NCBI RefSeq assembly: GCF_024204645.1 | Contig: NZ_CP100351.1 | Location: forward strand, 806,001-870,000 | Direction: 5' to 3' | Length of the DNA stretch: 64,000 bases | DNA from: Desulfomicrobium sp. ZS1 | GTDB lineage: Bacteria; Desulfobacterota; Desulfovibrionia; Desulfovibrionales; Desulfomicrobiaceae | Shown: positions 28,360-37,912 of the stretch, in pieces | Numbering within the stretch: the stretch's first letter is position 1 | Layout of the letters: every line of letters begins with the position of its first letter | Notes under the pieces: generated by a model | What the model saw: the letters and a program-made list of their open reading frames with translations, nothing else | The model's database searches: none | What the model was told of the DNA's origin: nothing | Program-made: the position numbers and the translations under genes

Positions 28360-28645
28360 GGCGCTCCAGTGGGCTTGGATGCAAAAATGGGGGGTGCTTT
28401 TGAGAGTGGTTACTATTTTTAGTCACGCATCGCAATGGCGACATCGCGGTGCGGGCTGGCAGGGAGCGTAAGAGAACGATTTTGCGGCAACGGCGCAGGT
28501 CCGTTGTGATCGAAAGCGTGGAGGATTGCGAAGCGAAAAAGGGGCTGGTCCGGTGGTTTCGGCCATGGAGGCCTGGGCGCTTCTCTGGCCGTGAAGAGAT
28601 GTCGCCTGTGTCCGGATTCGGGAGGACGTTTTTAAGCCGTCCGCC
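28360..28645. other. Intergenic region between selO and cheX
   Basis: 286 bases without a credible gene, repeat or terminator. It carries the selO promoter region. Confidence 0.4.
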
Positions 28646-29104
28646 CTAGTCGAAACAGAATTCCAGGGTGAATTTCCCGGCCTGACAGGAGAACGGGATG
28701 GCGATGGCCTGGGCCGAGGCGCGGTAGGAGATGGAGTGGTTGTCTCCCATGATGACCGACGGGGTAGATCCTTGCAGCTTGAGGCCCATGCTCACCATGC
28801 CGACTCGGGCATGACCGGAGATCATGTTCGTGATTTCGCCCATGGCATCCTGCACGTCCTGCACGACATCTTCGATGGCGTCTCCGAGCATGTGCCTGAC
28901 TATGTGAACGGCGGTATTTTTGTCGAAAGAGATGCAAAATGTCCCTTTTTTGTCTCCGGTGATGCCGATCAGCGCAGAGACGCAACCGCAGGCGATTTTG
29001 TCTTTTTTCACATAGGGAGGCCCGGCCACAACATCAAGAGCCGCAGTGGCGGAGAGTACATGCTTGGTTGCATTGATGAAAGGTTTGGCCAGGTCGGGGC
29101 TCAT
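28646..29104 (-). CDS. CheX/CheC-family chemotaxis phosphatase
   Basis: 152 residues. CheX proteins dephosphorylate CheY-P. The signature E-x-x-N is present in DAMGEITNMISGHA, with SPDLAKPFINATKHVLSATA at the N-terminus and SVIMGDNHSISYR later. Only one E-x-x-N is seen, as in CheX. Good RBS (CCAAGGAGTGATCA). No che operon adjacent. Confidence 0.85.
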   Translation of the reverse strand: MSPDLAKPFINATKHVLSATAALDVVAGPPYVKKDKIACGCVSALIGITGDKKGTFCISFDKNTAVHIVRHMLGDAIEDVVQDVQDAMGEITNMISGHARVGMVSMGLKLQGSTPSVIMGDNHSISYRASAQAIAIPFSCQAGKFTLEFCFD

Positions 29105-29798
29105 TGATCACTCCTTGGGTGATGAGAAATAGAAAATACTGTTCGCAGGCTGTGAAATATTCTACCTTGACCAACAGCCCTTTGTGCATCGTGTGTGAAG
29201 ACCAGCATTTCAATATTCAAAATTAAAATCTTAATACTTGTGAATGTCAATAAGTCTTTCTGTAAGACATTCGAATTGTAACATGGCTCCTTGTGCTGTG
29301 GGGAATTGTGGTGTCATACGGGAGGGCGAATCGTTGCAAAAACGCTCGTGGCTTTTTGCATGGCCGATTTGATATGCCGTAGGCGAGCTGCGCATTCTCA
29401 CGGCTTTGGCCTTGCGCATAAGAGTATTCAGTGGCGATCGCGAAATTCGTATGTCCGCAAGGAGGATTCTTGTCAGGGAGTATTGTGAAAAGTGGTGAGG
29501 CACTATTCAAAGCCCTTCTTGCGAACGTGTGTCCAGCATGGGCGTGATGGTCTATGTCCACCGTTTTTTCTCATAACGTCAGGGAGAGAATTTGATCCTC
29601 GGCTTAAGGCGTTAGGACTCTTGCGGTGGTCGTATCGTTTGCCGGAGATTATCGAGTATGAACCGGATTTGACTATCTCTTCTGGATTGTTATAACAAGC
29701 ACTTTCGGTTTTCAAGGTCGCCGCCGTCAGACAGTTGCTCGCGCTGTTTGCCAGGTACTCACGGCGGTTGTGAGCACTATTTTATGGAGGTTTACAGC
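29105..29798. other. 694-base intergenic region
   Basis: No reading frame with a ribosome site and family resemblance. Composition is more AT-rich than the flanks near 29200-29280. It holds the cheX promoter at the left and the PA2779-type gene's GGAGG site at the right. I see no clear RNA gene. Confidence 0.4.
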
Positions 29799-30197
29799 AT
29801 GAATCGACAAAAGTGGTTTTTCAATACGCAGGTGTGTTGGCCTATTCTGGTCGCCTATCTCTTCATCGCATTCATTCCTTCCAACGCCGATGCTTTCCTG
29901 GCGCAAAGCCGCCTTTCTTCGGGCGAGGTCATTACCGAGCGAAGCGCCGATATCGCTTCCATCCAGACCGCTCTGGAAAACAAGGTCGTGACCCAGAGAC
30001 TGGCGGATTACGGATTGACCCCGGATGAGGTGAACGCGAAGCTCGGTTCGCTCTCCGATGAGCAGTTGCACCAGTTGGCCAGCCTCTCAGGTGACGTGGG
30101 CGGCGGCATTGTCGGTGCGGTCATCGCCGTGCTGCTGGTCATTTTGCTGGTGGTCCTCATTCTGCACTTCAGCGGTAAGCGCATTGTCATCAGCTAG
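29799..30197 (+). CDS. PA2779-family small exported membrane protein
   Basis: 132 residues from ATG 29799 (GGAGG nine bases upstream). N-terminal hydrophobic helix or signal (ILVAYLFIAFIP, AFLAQSRL), a helical middle with LADYGLTPDEVNAKLGSLSDEQ, a GGG hinge and a C-terminal helix (IVGAVIAVLLVILLVVLIL). This layout matches proteins annotated PA2779 family, always beside a C39-like peptidase, as here. Function unknown. Overlaps the next gene. Confidence 0.78.
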   Translation: MNRQKWFFNTQVCWPILVAYLFIAFIPSNADAFLAQSRLSSGEVITERSADIASIQTALENKVVTQRLADYGLTPDEVNAKLGSLSDEQLHQLASLSGDVGGGIVGAVIAVLLVILLVVLILHFSGKRIVIS

Positions 30198-30729
30198 GCA
30201 GCGTTGTCTGCTGGGACTGATGGCGATGCTTGTGATGGTGGGGTGCGTCCAGCGCCCCGCTTTTCAGCCGGATCGGGAAATAACCGCCCGCACGGTGCGT
30301 CTGGAAGTTCCTTTTGTCCCCCAGACCCAAAGCAACGACTGTGGTCCGTCAGCCCTGTCCGCCGTGCTCGCGTTCCATGGCCGGGATGTGTCCATGGATG
30401 AGGTGACGCGACGCGTCTTCACCCCGGTGCTGGAGCGGACGCTGCTTTCGGACATGGAGAACTACGCCGGGTCGCTCGGCTTCTCGACCCGCTCCGGTCG
30501 CGGCGACCTGGCCCGGCTCAGGGGCTGGATCGACGCAGGCCATCCCGTTATCCTTATGCTCAACATGGGCGGAAGGATGTTCAGCCAAGGCCATTACGTG
30601 GTGGTGTATGGTCATGATCCGGACGGGTTCCTGATGCATATCGGGACCAGAGCAGAGATGTACCTGCCGGACCAGGCGCTGCTTGAGGGTTGGGAGCCCA
30701 TGAACCGTCTTTATCTTGTCGTGGAGTGA
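30184..30729 (+). CDS. PA2778-family C39-like cysteine peptidase lipoprotein
   Basis: 181 residues if started at TTG 30184 (basic n-region SSARQR, then a lipobox VMVGC); ATG 30220 is possible but leaves a short signal. Catalytic parts of a C39-like papain fold: SNDCGPSALSAVL (Cys), GHYVVVYG (His) and a following Asp. A lipid-anchored periplasmic peptidase is likely. In other bacteria this family is usually fused to TPR repeats; here the TPR part is the next gene. Confidence 0.8.
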   Translation: MSSARQRCLLGLMAMLVMVGCVQRPAFQPDREITARTVRLEVPFVPQTQSNDCGPSALSAVLAFHGRDVSMDEVTRRVFTPVLERTLLSDMENYAGSLGFSTRSGRGDLARLRGWIDAGHPVILMLNMGGRMFSQGHYVVVYGHDPDGFLMHIGTRAEMYLPDQALLEGWEPMNRLYLVVE

Positions 30730-30732
30730 ACC

Positions 30733-31293
30733 GTGCGTCGTGCATTCTTTCTTGTCTTCTTTTTGGCCCTTGCGCTGGCCGGTTGCGCCACGCCCCGGAT
30801 CGTCGTGCTTTCCGACCCGCTGGACGCCCGCGAACACAACGATCTGGGCGCTTCGTACGAGACCTCCGGAGAACTGGATCTGGCCCTCAAAGCTTATGAA
30901 ACGGCCGCAGCCAAGGATCGTTCCTGGGACCAGCCGCTTATCAATCTGGGTAACGTGCATTCGGCCCAAGGGGATTGGATGCAGGCGGCGGCCAGTTACC
31001 GGCAGGCCCTGAAACGCAATCCCGAAAACTCCGAGGCCATGAACAATCTGGCCTATGCGCTCGTGAACCTGGATGAGTCGCGCGAGGCCCTGGAATGGTC
31101 CTCCAAGGCCGTGCAGGCCGAGCCCGGCAACCCGCTCTTCCGGGCGACCCTGGCCCAGGCCTTGGCGGGAACCGGAGAAACGGAGACGGCGCTGGCACTC
31201 CTGGCCGAAACTCTGGAAATCCTCTCCGCCGGTGATCCCCTGCGTGAGAAGATAGCCGCTCTGCGCGACCAGATCGAAAACTCCGCCCCCTGA
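30733..31293 (+). CDS. TPR-repeat lipoprotein
   Basis: 186 residues. Lipoprotein signal ending ALAGC; at least three TPRs (NDLGASYETSGELDLALKAY, INLGNVHSAQGDWMQAAASY, NNLAYALVNLDESREALEW). Starts 3 bases after the peptidase stop, same operon. It corresponds to the C-terminal TPR half of fused PA2778 proteins, so the two products probably act as one unit. A terminator follows. Confidence 0.85.
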   Translation: MRRAFFLVFFLALALAGCATPRIVVLSDPLDAREHNDLGASYETSGELDLALKAYETAAAKDRSWDQPLINLGNVHSAQGDWMQAAASYRQALKRNPENSEAMNNLAYALVNLDESREALEWSSKAVQAEPGNPLFRATLAQALAGTGETETALALLAETLEILSAGDPLREKIAALRDQIENSAP

Positions 31294-31347
31294 GGCTGCG
31301 TCATGGGCGTTGCTGCCTGTGCCGGGCTGTATCTCTGATGGTTATAC

Positions 31348-31396
31348 GAAAACGCCGCCTTCTCCTTTCAAATGGAAGGCGGCGTTTTCTCGTTTT
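31348..31396 (+). terminator. Terminator after the PA2779/PA2778/TPR operon
   Basis: GAAAACGCCGCCTTC (31348-31362) pairs with GAAGGCGGCGTTTTC (31375-31389), then TCGTTTTT. Also palindromic enough to serve the convergent gene. Confidence 0.9.
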
Positions 31397-31412
31397 TGTC
31401 ATGCCTAACAGA

Positions 31413-31949
31413 CTAGAATGGCAGCTTGCCAAATCCGATGAGGTCATACGCGGGTACGAGCAGGCCGAGGAATGATAGAATAATAAGGAGTGCGCCCAAT
31501 GCCTTGGGTGACAGTTTTCCATACGTCACGGCCCAGACCGCGACCGTCAGCACCACAAAGGCAATCATCATGCAGCCAAGATAAAGACTCTTGCCGATGA
31601 ATGACGTTCCGTCGGGCTTGATGCCCCCGCCGGTGAAGTAAAAATACGCGGCAATGGCCAAAATGATCGCCATCATCAAGCTCAGGTTGCCCAGAGAGCG
31701 CAGGTCTTCGATTCCGTTCAGCATGCAGTACGAGATTGTAAGATACACAATGCCAAAGGGAATCAGCAATGTTGCTGTAAATGCGTCGCTCCCAAACAGA
31801 GGCGTTGCATGAATTATTCCGCCGATACACGTTATTATGCCCACGAAACCGGCAATCGCGCCGCAGGTTTTTGCATCCCCTTGGCCAAAGTAAAAGAGTC
31901 CGATCGGAAACCACAACATGGCAATTGTCACAAGCAGTACCAAAGTCAT
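31413..31949 (-). CDS. AmiS/UreI-like six-helix membrane protein
   Basis: 178 residues from ATG 31949 after GGAGGAAAAAGTA; an upstream start would add 12 residues. Six hydrophobic helices. A FGQGDAK segment after helix 1 and VPAYDLIGF in the last helix resemble AmiS/UreI channels for urea or short amides. No urease, amidase or nickel transporter gene is adjacent, so the substrate is uncertain. Family resemblance is moderate. Confidence 0.5.
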   Translation of the reverse strand: MTLVLLVTIAMLWFPIGLFYFGQGDAKTCGAIAGFVGIITCIGGIIHATPLFGSDAFTATLLIPFGIVYLTISYCMLNGIEDLRSLGNLSLMMAIILAIAAYFYFTGGGIKPDGTSFIGKSLYLGCMMIAFVVLTVAVWAVTYGKLSPKALGALLIILSFLGLLVPAYDLIGFGKLPF

Positions 31950-32448
31950 TACTTTTTCCTCCGTCGCTGAGATAAATTTCTCCAATCAAGACATGCTTGA
32001 AATTGAAAAAACATGAAAACGGCCTGATCATCGCAAGAGTGTAGTAGCCCTCCTTGTTGATTTTGAAGTAAAAATATATAACGAGTAGAATAATGCTAAC
32101 ATGCCATTACTATTCAATTAAATGGATTGAGCCAAAGAAGTCACCAATGAGCATGTCTGATTATGGTACTCTGAAACATAATCAAAGCTCATATTGAGCA
32201 AAACTGAGACCATAAACAATAATATTGCATCATATTGTGTGAATTTAAATAATATTGATGTGTAAAAAGTGTATGCAGATGAAATTTTCTTGAATTTAAC
32301 CAGTATTGATAAGACCTTAGTAGATGAAAACTGTGTGGAACATCATGAGGAATTATTTAATTATCCCTGCCTGTGCTTAGGATAATAGGTATAGTGATGG
32401 GTCATAATGTCTCGCGAGCGTGTCATTATTATACAAGGAGTATGAATT
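31950..32448. other. AT-rich intergenic region
   Basis: About 500 bases. The stretch 32040-32380 is far more AT-rich than the surrounding sequence and has no credible gene. It contains -10-like sequences upstream of the candidate small gene at 32449. Confidence 0.5.
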
Positions 32449-32628
32449 GTGAATCGTCCCAAATTTTTATGGGACGTTGGAGCGTGCACCTTGGTAATGG
32501 CAACCTCGGGCAGGTTGTCCTTTACTCGTTGGAGCATGAGCCTTTGGATTATGCCCTTTGAATCTGATTGGAAAATTTCAGCGCAGGAAAAGCGAAAAAC
32601 AGAGTGTGTCTATTGTGCCTCAAATTGA
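32449..32628 (+). CDS. Candidate 59-residue small protein or small RNA locus
   Basis: GTG at 32449 has AAGGAG nine bases upstream and reads 59 codons (begins MNRPKFLWDVGAC, ends CVYCAS) to a TGA; a strong terminator follows 18 bases later. Tryptophan-rich, one C-x-x-C near the end. Alternatively the unit is non-coding: an internal hairpin GTCCC-N10-GGGAC lies at 32456-32475. No homology recognised. Confidence 0.35.
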   Translation: MNRPKFLWDVGACTLVMATSGRLSFTRWSMSLWIMPFESDWKISAQEKRKTECVYCASN

Positions 32629-32646
32629 TTGAGCACGTTACAACTG

Positions 32647-32699
32647 CGCCCCGCGCCCTGGCTTTCCCGAGGACGGGGGACAGGACGCGGGGCGTTTTT
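32647..32699 (+). terminator. Strong terminator without an annotated upstream gene
   Basis: CGCCCCGCG (32647-32655) pairs with CGCGGGGCG (32686-32694), an inner CCTG/CAGG extends the stem, and TTTTT follows. It implies a plus-strand transcript ending here. Confidence 0.88.
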
Positions 32700-33025
32700 C
32701 AGGGATCGCGAATCAGTTTTGCGCGCTGCTGATCAGGCGACGTCGAGGCTGAAGGCCGCGTAGGCGACGATCTCGCCGCATGTCCGCAGTCACTTGACGG
32801 GCTCAGCTCCCGGCGGGTGCTGCGGGTGGTTCGTGAAGGCTGCGTGGTGCAGACTGCTGATGGTCGTTATGTCGGGAGTTTTTTCATCTCAGATATTCAT
32901 CGCATCTACCTTTTTTGACGCCATCCCGCGATGTCGTGTGTACTGCGTCCGCGCTATTTCTGCAGACGTAAAGTGCTGTTCCTTACAAGGGCAAACAGCG
33001 CGGCAGTGTTGGATCTGTTCGGGTC
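32700..33025. other. Intergenic region downstream of the chemoreceptor gene
   Basis: 326 bases with no gene I can support. A short minus-strand frame at 32736-32780 reads like a protein C-terminus but has no start; likely chance or a remnant. Confidence 0.4.
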
Positions 33026-34702
33026 TCAGGCCTTGAAATGCCCGACCAGCGTCTGCAGCTGTCCCGCCAGGTTGGTCAGATCCTCGACGTTGGTCCGTAG
33101 TTCGTGACAACCGGAGCGGATGTCCGAGGCCACCGCATCCACCCCGGCAATGTCGGTCGCGATTTTTCCGGAGGCGGAGGACATTTCCGAGGCCAGGGAG
33201 CTTGTGTCCTGTACTCCTCCCGTGGCTTCGGCGATGTTGGTGGCCAGTTCGCGAGTCACGGCGGATTGTTGCTCGATGGCCGCCGCGATGGTGGATACGA
33301 AGGTGCTCAATTCGTGGATGGCCAGTACGATTTTGTCCATGTCTGCCACGGCATTGCCCGCAGCGTTTTGGATACCGCTTATTTTGGCCTTGATGTCGTC
33401 AGTGGCGTCGGCGGTTTGTTTGGCCAATTCTTTGATTTCATTGGCGACTACTGCGAATCCGCGTCCGGCTTCGCCGGCCCGGGCGGCCTCGATGGTCGCA
33501 TTGAGAGCCAGTAGATTGGTTTGGGATGAGATGCCGGAGATGGCCTCTGTGACCTTGCCGATGTCCTGGGCGGAAGCGCCAAGGTCGCGCAGCAGGGCCG
33601 CGAAATTTTCCACCTGGCCCGAAAACTGGTCCGTGGTGGTGCGGGCGTGTTCGGTGTTTTCTGCGATCTCGGTGATGGTTGAGGTCATTTCTTCCGTGGC
33701 CGCCGCCACGCTGTCCAGGTTGGCGGAGGTCTGTTGCATGCTGGATGCAACGGCGATGGTGTCCTTGCTCAACTCGTCCGCCGCCGTCGTCGCGGTGGAA
33801 CTCTTTTCGGCCAGGGTATGCACGCTGCGCGTCGATGCCTCGCTGAAAGCGGTGAGGCTGCCCACGGATGCCGAGACCGTCTGTATCCCGGCGTTCAAGC
33901 TCTGGATAAGGTCGCGGGTGTTGCCGATCATGGTTTGGTACGAACGCGCCAGGTCGCCCAGTTCGTCGCCCCGGCGACGCATTTCTTCGGGCACTTGGCG
34001 GGAAAAGTCGCCTTGAGCCAGATGGTCCGTGAAGGTCACGCAGTCCTTGATGGGGCGGACCATGCCACGGGCGAAAAAGAGGATGCCGGGGATCATGGCT
34101 ACAGTGATGATGCCAAAAGACATCGCCATGCGCCAGAGCAACTCACGGGACATGGTGCTGACCTTGTCGATGGAGATATCGACGCCCAGCACCCCGTCCT
34201 GTCGCCCGTCGGCAGTGACGATGGGCGCGTAGGCGCTGAGGAACGTCCCCCACTGGTCCTCGTAGAATTCGTTTTCAACGGACGGTTCCGTCAACCCGTG
34301 TACGGCCTGCTGCATCAGTGGCGACACATCCTCGTAGACTTCGCCGATATGCGATTTGTCCTCCTCGCTTTCCTCCGCATCGCCGACAAAAATGACCGAC
34401 CCGTTTTCCCCTTTACGCACCGTATAGACAAAGTGGAGGTCCGAACTGTTGTCGCGAACGCGGCGCAATGCTTCAACCACCCGTGTGTACGCTTCCGAGT
34501 TTTCATCCTCGGGATTGGCCAGCATGGCATGATCTTCCACCGGGAGGCTCATGGCCCCAAGTGCCGCATAATCGCGAACCCTGGTGCGGATGCTTTCCAA
34601 TTGCTGGTTGTTGGCTGTGTGATAGGAAAGCAGGACCAGCAAAGCAGATCCGGCAACCCACAAGGAAAAGATGATGAGGACGAGCTTGTTTCTGATGTTC
34701 AT
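33026..34702 (-). CDS. Methyl-accepting chemotaxis protein
   Basis: 558 residues. Membrane helix 6-28, a periplasmic sensor of about 160 residues (cache-like: [29 protein letters not shown]), helix near 195-215, HAMP, then the signalling hairpin with [37 protein letters not shown] (tip region, quoted in part only). No C-terminal CheR-binding pentapeptide. Ligand unknown. Monocistronic. Confidence 0.93.
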   Translation of the reverse strand: MNIRNKLVLIIFSLWVAGSALLVLLSYHTANNQQLESIRTRVRDYAALGAMSLPVEDHAMLANPEDENSEAYTRVVEALRRVRDNSSDLHFVYTVRKGENGSVIFVGDAEESEEDKSHIGEVYEDVSPLMQQAVHGLTEPSVENEFYEDQWGTFLSAYAPIVTADGRQDGVLGVDISIDKVSTMSRELLWRMAMSFGIITVAMIPGILFFARGMVRPIKDCVTFTDHLAQGDFSRQVPEEMRRRGDELGDLARSYQTMIGNTRDLIQSLNAGIQTVSASVGSLTAFSEASTRSVHTLAEKSSTATTAADELSKDTIAVASSMQQTSANLDSVAAATEEMTSTITEIAENTEHARTTTDQFSGQVENFAALLRDLGASAQDIGKVTEAISGISSQTNLLALNATIEAARAGEAGRGFAVVANEIKELAKQTADATDDIKAKISGIQNAAGNAVADMDKIVLAIHELSTFVSTIAAAIEQQSAVTRELATNIAEATGGVQDTSSLASEMSSASGKIATDIAGVDAVASDIRSGCHELRTNVEDLTNLAGQLQTLVGHFKA

Positions 34703-34872
34703 GTGTGTGCTGCTTGCGTGGTTGAAAAGGGTATGGGGTATTGTTCTTTGAAATATGTGTTTTAGCTGCTTGAAGTTGCGATTTTGATGTTATTGAGACT
34801 TATTCTCTTTTATGAGAATTCATTTCAGTGCTCAATTTTACTAAATGTTAATTTTTAGCGGTTTCATACACA
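34703..34872. other. AT-rich promoter region of the chemoreceptor gene
   Basis: Low-GC stretch upstream of the MCP start. No gene seen. Confidence 0.35.
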
Positions 34873-35088
34873 GTGGAACTGGGTAAGGCAATTATTTTGT
34901 TGATAATGTATGACATAATGCCGGAGAAAAATTATTTTTGTGCGTTCTTGTATGACCTGAACGTTGCGACCAAGTGGGCGATGCCGTTTTGTTTATTTTG
35001 TGGTGCGGCGCCAAAAGATGAATTCGCTTCAAGGTTGAAAGAATTATTCTCGCTTTTGCCTGTCGAGATCATCAATGAGAATGGATAA
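34873..35088 (+). CDS. Small hypothetical protein with a CLFCG motif (possibly a remnant)
   Basis: Open from 34852 to a stop at 35088; possible starts GTG 34873 or ATG 34918, none with a good ribosome site. The C-terminal part (MPFCLFCGAAPKDEF, then LKELFSLLPVEIINENG) looks protein-like, with a C-x-x-C knuckle. It may be the surviving end of a decayed gene. Confidence 0.3.
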   Translation: MELGKAIILLIMYDIMPEKNYFCAFLYDLNVATKWAMPFCLFCGAAPKDEFASRLKELFSLLPVEIINENG

Positions 35089-35217
35089 TTTGGCATTGCC
35101 ACAGGATGTCACATGAAAGGCGGCATCTGGGAATTTTGTGCGGATAAGTCTGGGTAGGGGTGGAAGATGTTCTAAAAATTCAGGATTTTCGATTGATGCT
35201 TGTTTCTTGACCCTTGT

Positions 35218-35907
35218 TTAGTTCAGGTCGATTGTTTGGTTTTGGCCGGAGATGCTGACATCCTTCTGCGACACGAACCCGTCGCCCACGATTTTCACGG
35301 AATATTCGCCGCAGGGCAGGGACGTGTTCGCAAGGTCATGGGGCGAGACGTTCTTCATGAGAACCAGCCTGCCGGACCTGCGGTTCCGCACGGTTATGCA
35401 GACGGGCCGCATGGAGGAGAAGAGGACGCTGGACACCTCGCCGGAGGTTTTCGTCTTGATGGGGAAGCATTGTGGCGGGCCGCTTTCCGGCATGTCGCCG
35501 GGCACGGAGGGATACGGCGCGGCCACGTGGGGCAGGGCCTTTGATTGCGTCTTTTGACGCTGGATTTCGGCCGGGTCCGCCCCGAGGACTTCGATCTGGA
35601 TGATCTGCCACTGCCGGGACCGCTTCGCGGCCTTGAAACCGCCTTCGAATGTCTCGCCCTGGCCGGAAAAAGTGGTTTTGCGGATGGTCACCCGGTGTGT
35701 TTTGCCTTCATCGTTCTGCACGTGAATGACCGCCTGGAAGGGTGTCCTGACCGGCCCGCCGCTGACTCTTCCGCTGACCCGCACATCCGTCCCCTTCTGC
35801 CATGCATGGACATTGGAAAACGCATGCCCTTTGACCCGCCAGACGCCCTCGGCAGCGGCTACGGAGCAGAGAAGAAGGAAAAGGAGGGTGAAGCCGGCAT
35901 GTTTCAT
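35218..35907 (-). CDS. Exported protein of unknown function
   Basis: 229 residues from ATG 35907 (AGGA upstream); begins MKHAGFTLLFLLLCSVAAAEG, a signal peptide cleaved near AAA-EG. Mature part has beta-rich segments (VRVSGRVSGGP, FQAVIHVQNDEGK) and ends with QKDVSISGQNQTIDLN, suggesting one or two immunoglobulin-like beta-sandwiches. A proline-rich linker sits near residue 135. No family recognised. Confidence 0.65.
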   Translation of the reverse strand: MKHAGFTLLFLLLCSVAAAEGVWRVKGHAFSNVHAWQKGTDVRVSGRVSGGPVRTPFQAVIHVQNDEGKTHRVTIRKTTFSGQGETFEGGFKAAKRSRQWQIIQIEVLGADPAEIQRQKTQSKALPHVAAPYPSVPGDMPESGPPQCFPIKTKTSGEVSSVLFSSMRPVCITVRNRRSGRLVLMKNVSPHDLANTSLPCGEYSVKIVGDGFVSQKDVSISGQNQTIDLN

Positions 35908-36424
35908 CGGTGGCGATCCTGATGTTGATGTTGTGCGAGGGGCGGATCCTGAGATGTTTATGTTCTGGCCAAAAGAAGGTAGCGTGTTCCCTTCTGCGTG
36001 CATATCCGGACAGACCGGATTTTCATCATTTTTTGGGCGAGTAGATACTAAGCGACACGGTATGTTATGTAAACAGTGTTACGAATGCGATCGTGCCACC
36101 CTGCACTGTTGATGCGTCACTGTCATGGCGCAATACCATCCTGATTGAAATGATCAATATTATCCGGAACGGTCCAGCGCAATCACTACCCGGGAATATG
36201 CGGATGGAGTCAAAAAAATGAAGAAGTCGGGGCTTGTCGATGAGGTTATTCAAGGGTCATGACTGCTTTGATGAGGATGATCGTTGCAGTGCGGAAGTTT
36301 CGGACGAGTGGTGTGCGAGAAAGGGGAGCAATCCTCTCCGGATCCACTGAATTATTTCTTGACCGCGGTGCGTGGAAGGACGAAATTTATCCAGCTTTCC
36401 AACCGAACACGAGGTCTGCGCATC
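35908..36424. other. 517-base intergenic region upstream of rex
   Basis: Divergent promoter region between the exported protein and rex. A -35-like TTGACC lies at about 36359. I did not find a clear Rex operator or a gene. Confidence 0.4.
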
Positions 36425-37069
36425 ATGGCAAACACGAGAAAACGCCCCAAGGCCGACAAGAAGAATCTCATCATCCGCCGCATGTCCATCTACTTGCGTA
36501 CGCTGGATCATCTTCAGAACAAGGGCGTGAAAGTCATTTCGTCTGCGGACTTCGAGAGGATTGACGGCGTGACCCAGAGTTTGGTCCGTCGGGATTTCGC
36601 CGAGTTTGGCTCCTTCGGGGTCAGGGGGCTTGGCTACCATGTGCCGGAGTTGCGCGAGCAGATTGCCCGGATTATCGGGGCGGACCGGCACTGGAAGGTC
36701 GCCCTGATCGGTGCCGGGGGCCTGGGCAGCGTGCTCATGCATTCGGCGTCCTTCAAGAAGCGAAACCTCGAGGTGGTCCAGATTTTCGACCACGCCAGCG
36801 CCAGCGTGGGCACGTCCATCGAGGGCATTCCTGTTCACGGGATTGCCAATCTCGAACACGAGCTGGACGCAAGCCGCATCGATCTGGCCATCATCGCCGT
36901 CCCCCCGCCGGAAGTTCAAGGCGTCATCGACCGCCTTTCACAGATTGGTGTGCGCGGAGCCCTCTATTTCGCTTCCCGCTCGGTGCGGGTCCCGGAAAAC
37001 ATGGTGGTGCTGAACATGGACATCACCGTGGAACTCGGGGTGCTGACGTACCAGTTGCAGGAATCCTGA
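36425..37069 (+). CDS. rex: Redox-sensing transcriptional repressor Rex
   Basis: 214 residues from ATG 36425. N-terminal winged helix (RRMSIYLRTLDHLQNKGV, GVTQSLVRRDFAEFG) and a Rossmann domain with GAGGLGSVLMHS that binds NAD(H); C-terminal swapped helix. Rex is released from DNA when NADH is high; in sulfate reducers it controls energy-metabolism operons. Monocistronic. Confidence 0.94.
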   Translation: MANTRKRPKADKKNLIIRRMSIYLRTLDHLQNKGVKVISSADFERIDGVTQSLVRRDFAEFGSFGVRGLGYHVPELREQIARIIGADRHWKVALIGAGGLGSVLMHSASFKKRNLEVVQIFDHASASVGTSIEGIPVHGIANLEHELDASRIDLAIIAVPPPEVQGVIDRLSQIGVRGALYFASRSVRVPENMVVLNMDITVELGVLTYQLQES

Positions 37070-37252
37070 TCCATTGACCTGCCGATGGTGAGTGCATCGC
37101 AGGTGGCGGCATAAGGGGGGCTGTATTTCGATCCGACCTGGATGATTGCAATCGTGTCGGGCAGGGTTGAGTGCGAAGGGCCGCAAAATTGAGGGAGGGG
37201 GCCTGACTTGCAAGCTTCACGAAGACAGGCGGCACAAGCCCTCTGACCTTTC

Positions 37253-37912
37253 TCAAGCGAACATGCGGCCTGTTTTCTTGCGCTGCATGCGGCCCAGAAC
37301 CAGACCGAAAAGCAGGCTGGCGCCGACGACGCCCGCGCCGGTGAGGAACCAGCGGAACTGCGTGTCACCGCTCAGATCCCTGTTCTTCATCTCCAGGGCT
37401 TCCGCACGCTGCGCCGTTTCCGCCTGGAGCGCGAGGAGTTCGTCATGCGCTCTCTTCAAGTCCACATAGGCTTTTGATCCCTGTTCCAGTTCGGCATACC
37501 GCTGTTTCAAGGAGGCCAGCTCCGATTCGGCGCTGTTCAGGCGGTCCAGCAGGGCCTGGTTCTCGCCGGCAGTGGCGGAAGTCTTCTCGGTCATCTCGGC
37601 CATCTTGGCACGCAGGGTTTCATTCTCCTTGGCGAACCGCTCCACTTGCAGGGCGGCCGGAGCCGTCCTGGTCAGATACCGCGCCAGCACCCAGCCTTCC
37701 ACGCCGTCGCTCCGTACAAGGGACCAGTCCTTGTCGGTTCTGAGCACTTCCACAGGCGTGCTGGACGGCAGCATCTTCAGGATCTTGTTGCTATTGGTCG
37801 GTCCCGAGCGCAACGTTATCTCGAAAACGTCGGTCACGTAGGCGGGCTGCGCGTGAGCTACGCCCACGGCCAGCAACACCGCAATTATAACCAGCATCAC
37901 ACATCTTCTCAT
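37253..37912 (-). CDS. SH3 and anchor domain protein (TIGR04211-like)
   Basis: 219 residues from ATG 37912 (AAAGGGGATGAT upstream). Signal peptide, bacterial SH3 domain about 22-85 (ITLRSGPTNSNKILKMLPSST, GVEGWVLARYL), a coiled coil about 90-180, and a C-terminal membrane helix followed by RMQRKK. The layout matches the SH3-and-anchor family of Gram-negative bacteria, role in envelope unknown. Confidence 0.87.
   Translation of the reverse strand: MRRCVMLVIIAVLLAVGVAHAQPAYVTDVFEITLRSGPTNSNKILKMLPSSTPVEVLRTDKDWSLVRSDGVEGWVLARYLTRTAPAALQVERFAKENETLRAKMAEMTEKTSATAGENQALLDRLNSAESELASLKQRYAELEQGSKAYVDLKRAHDELLALQAETAQRAEALEMKNRDLSGDTQFRWFLTGAGVVGASLLFGLVLGRMQRKKTGRMFA

Noticed and set aside
29291-29695. 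Small plus-strand frames in the 29.1-29.8 kb gap
   Set aside because: No ribosome site, no recognisable motif, composition not coding-like.
32736-32790. C-terminal protein remnant on the minus strand
   Set aside because: Only about 18 codons, stop just upstream, no family match.
33734-34765. Plus-strand frame opposite the chemoreceptor
   Set aside because: Shadow; MCP motifs on the minus strand.
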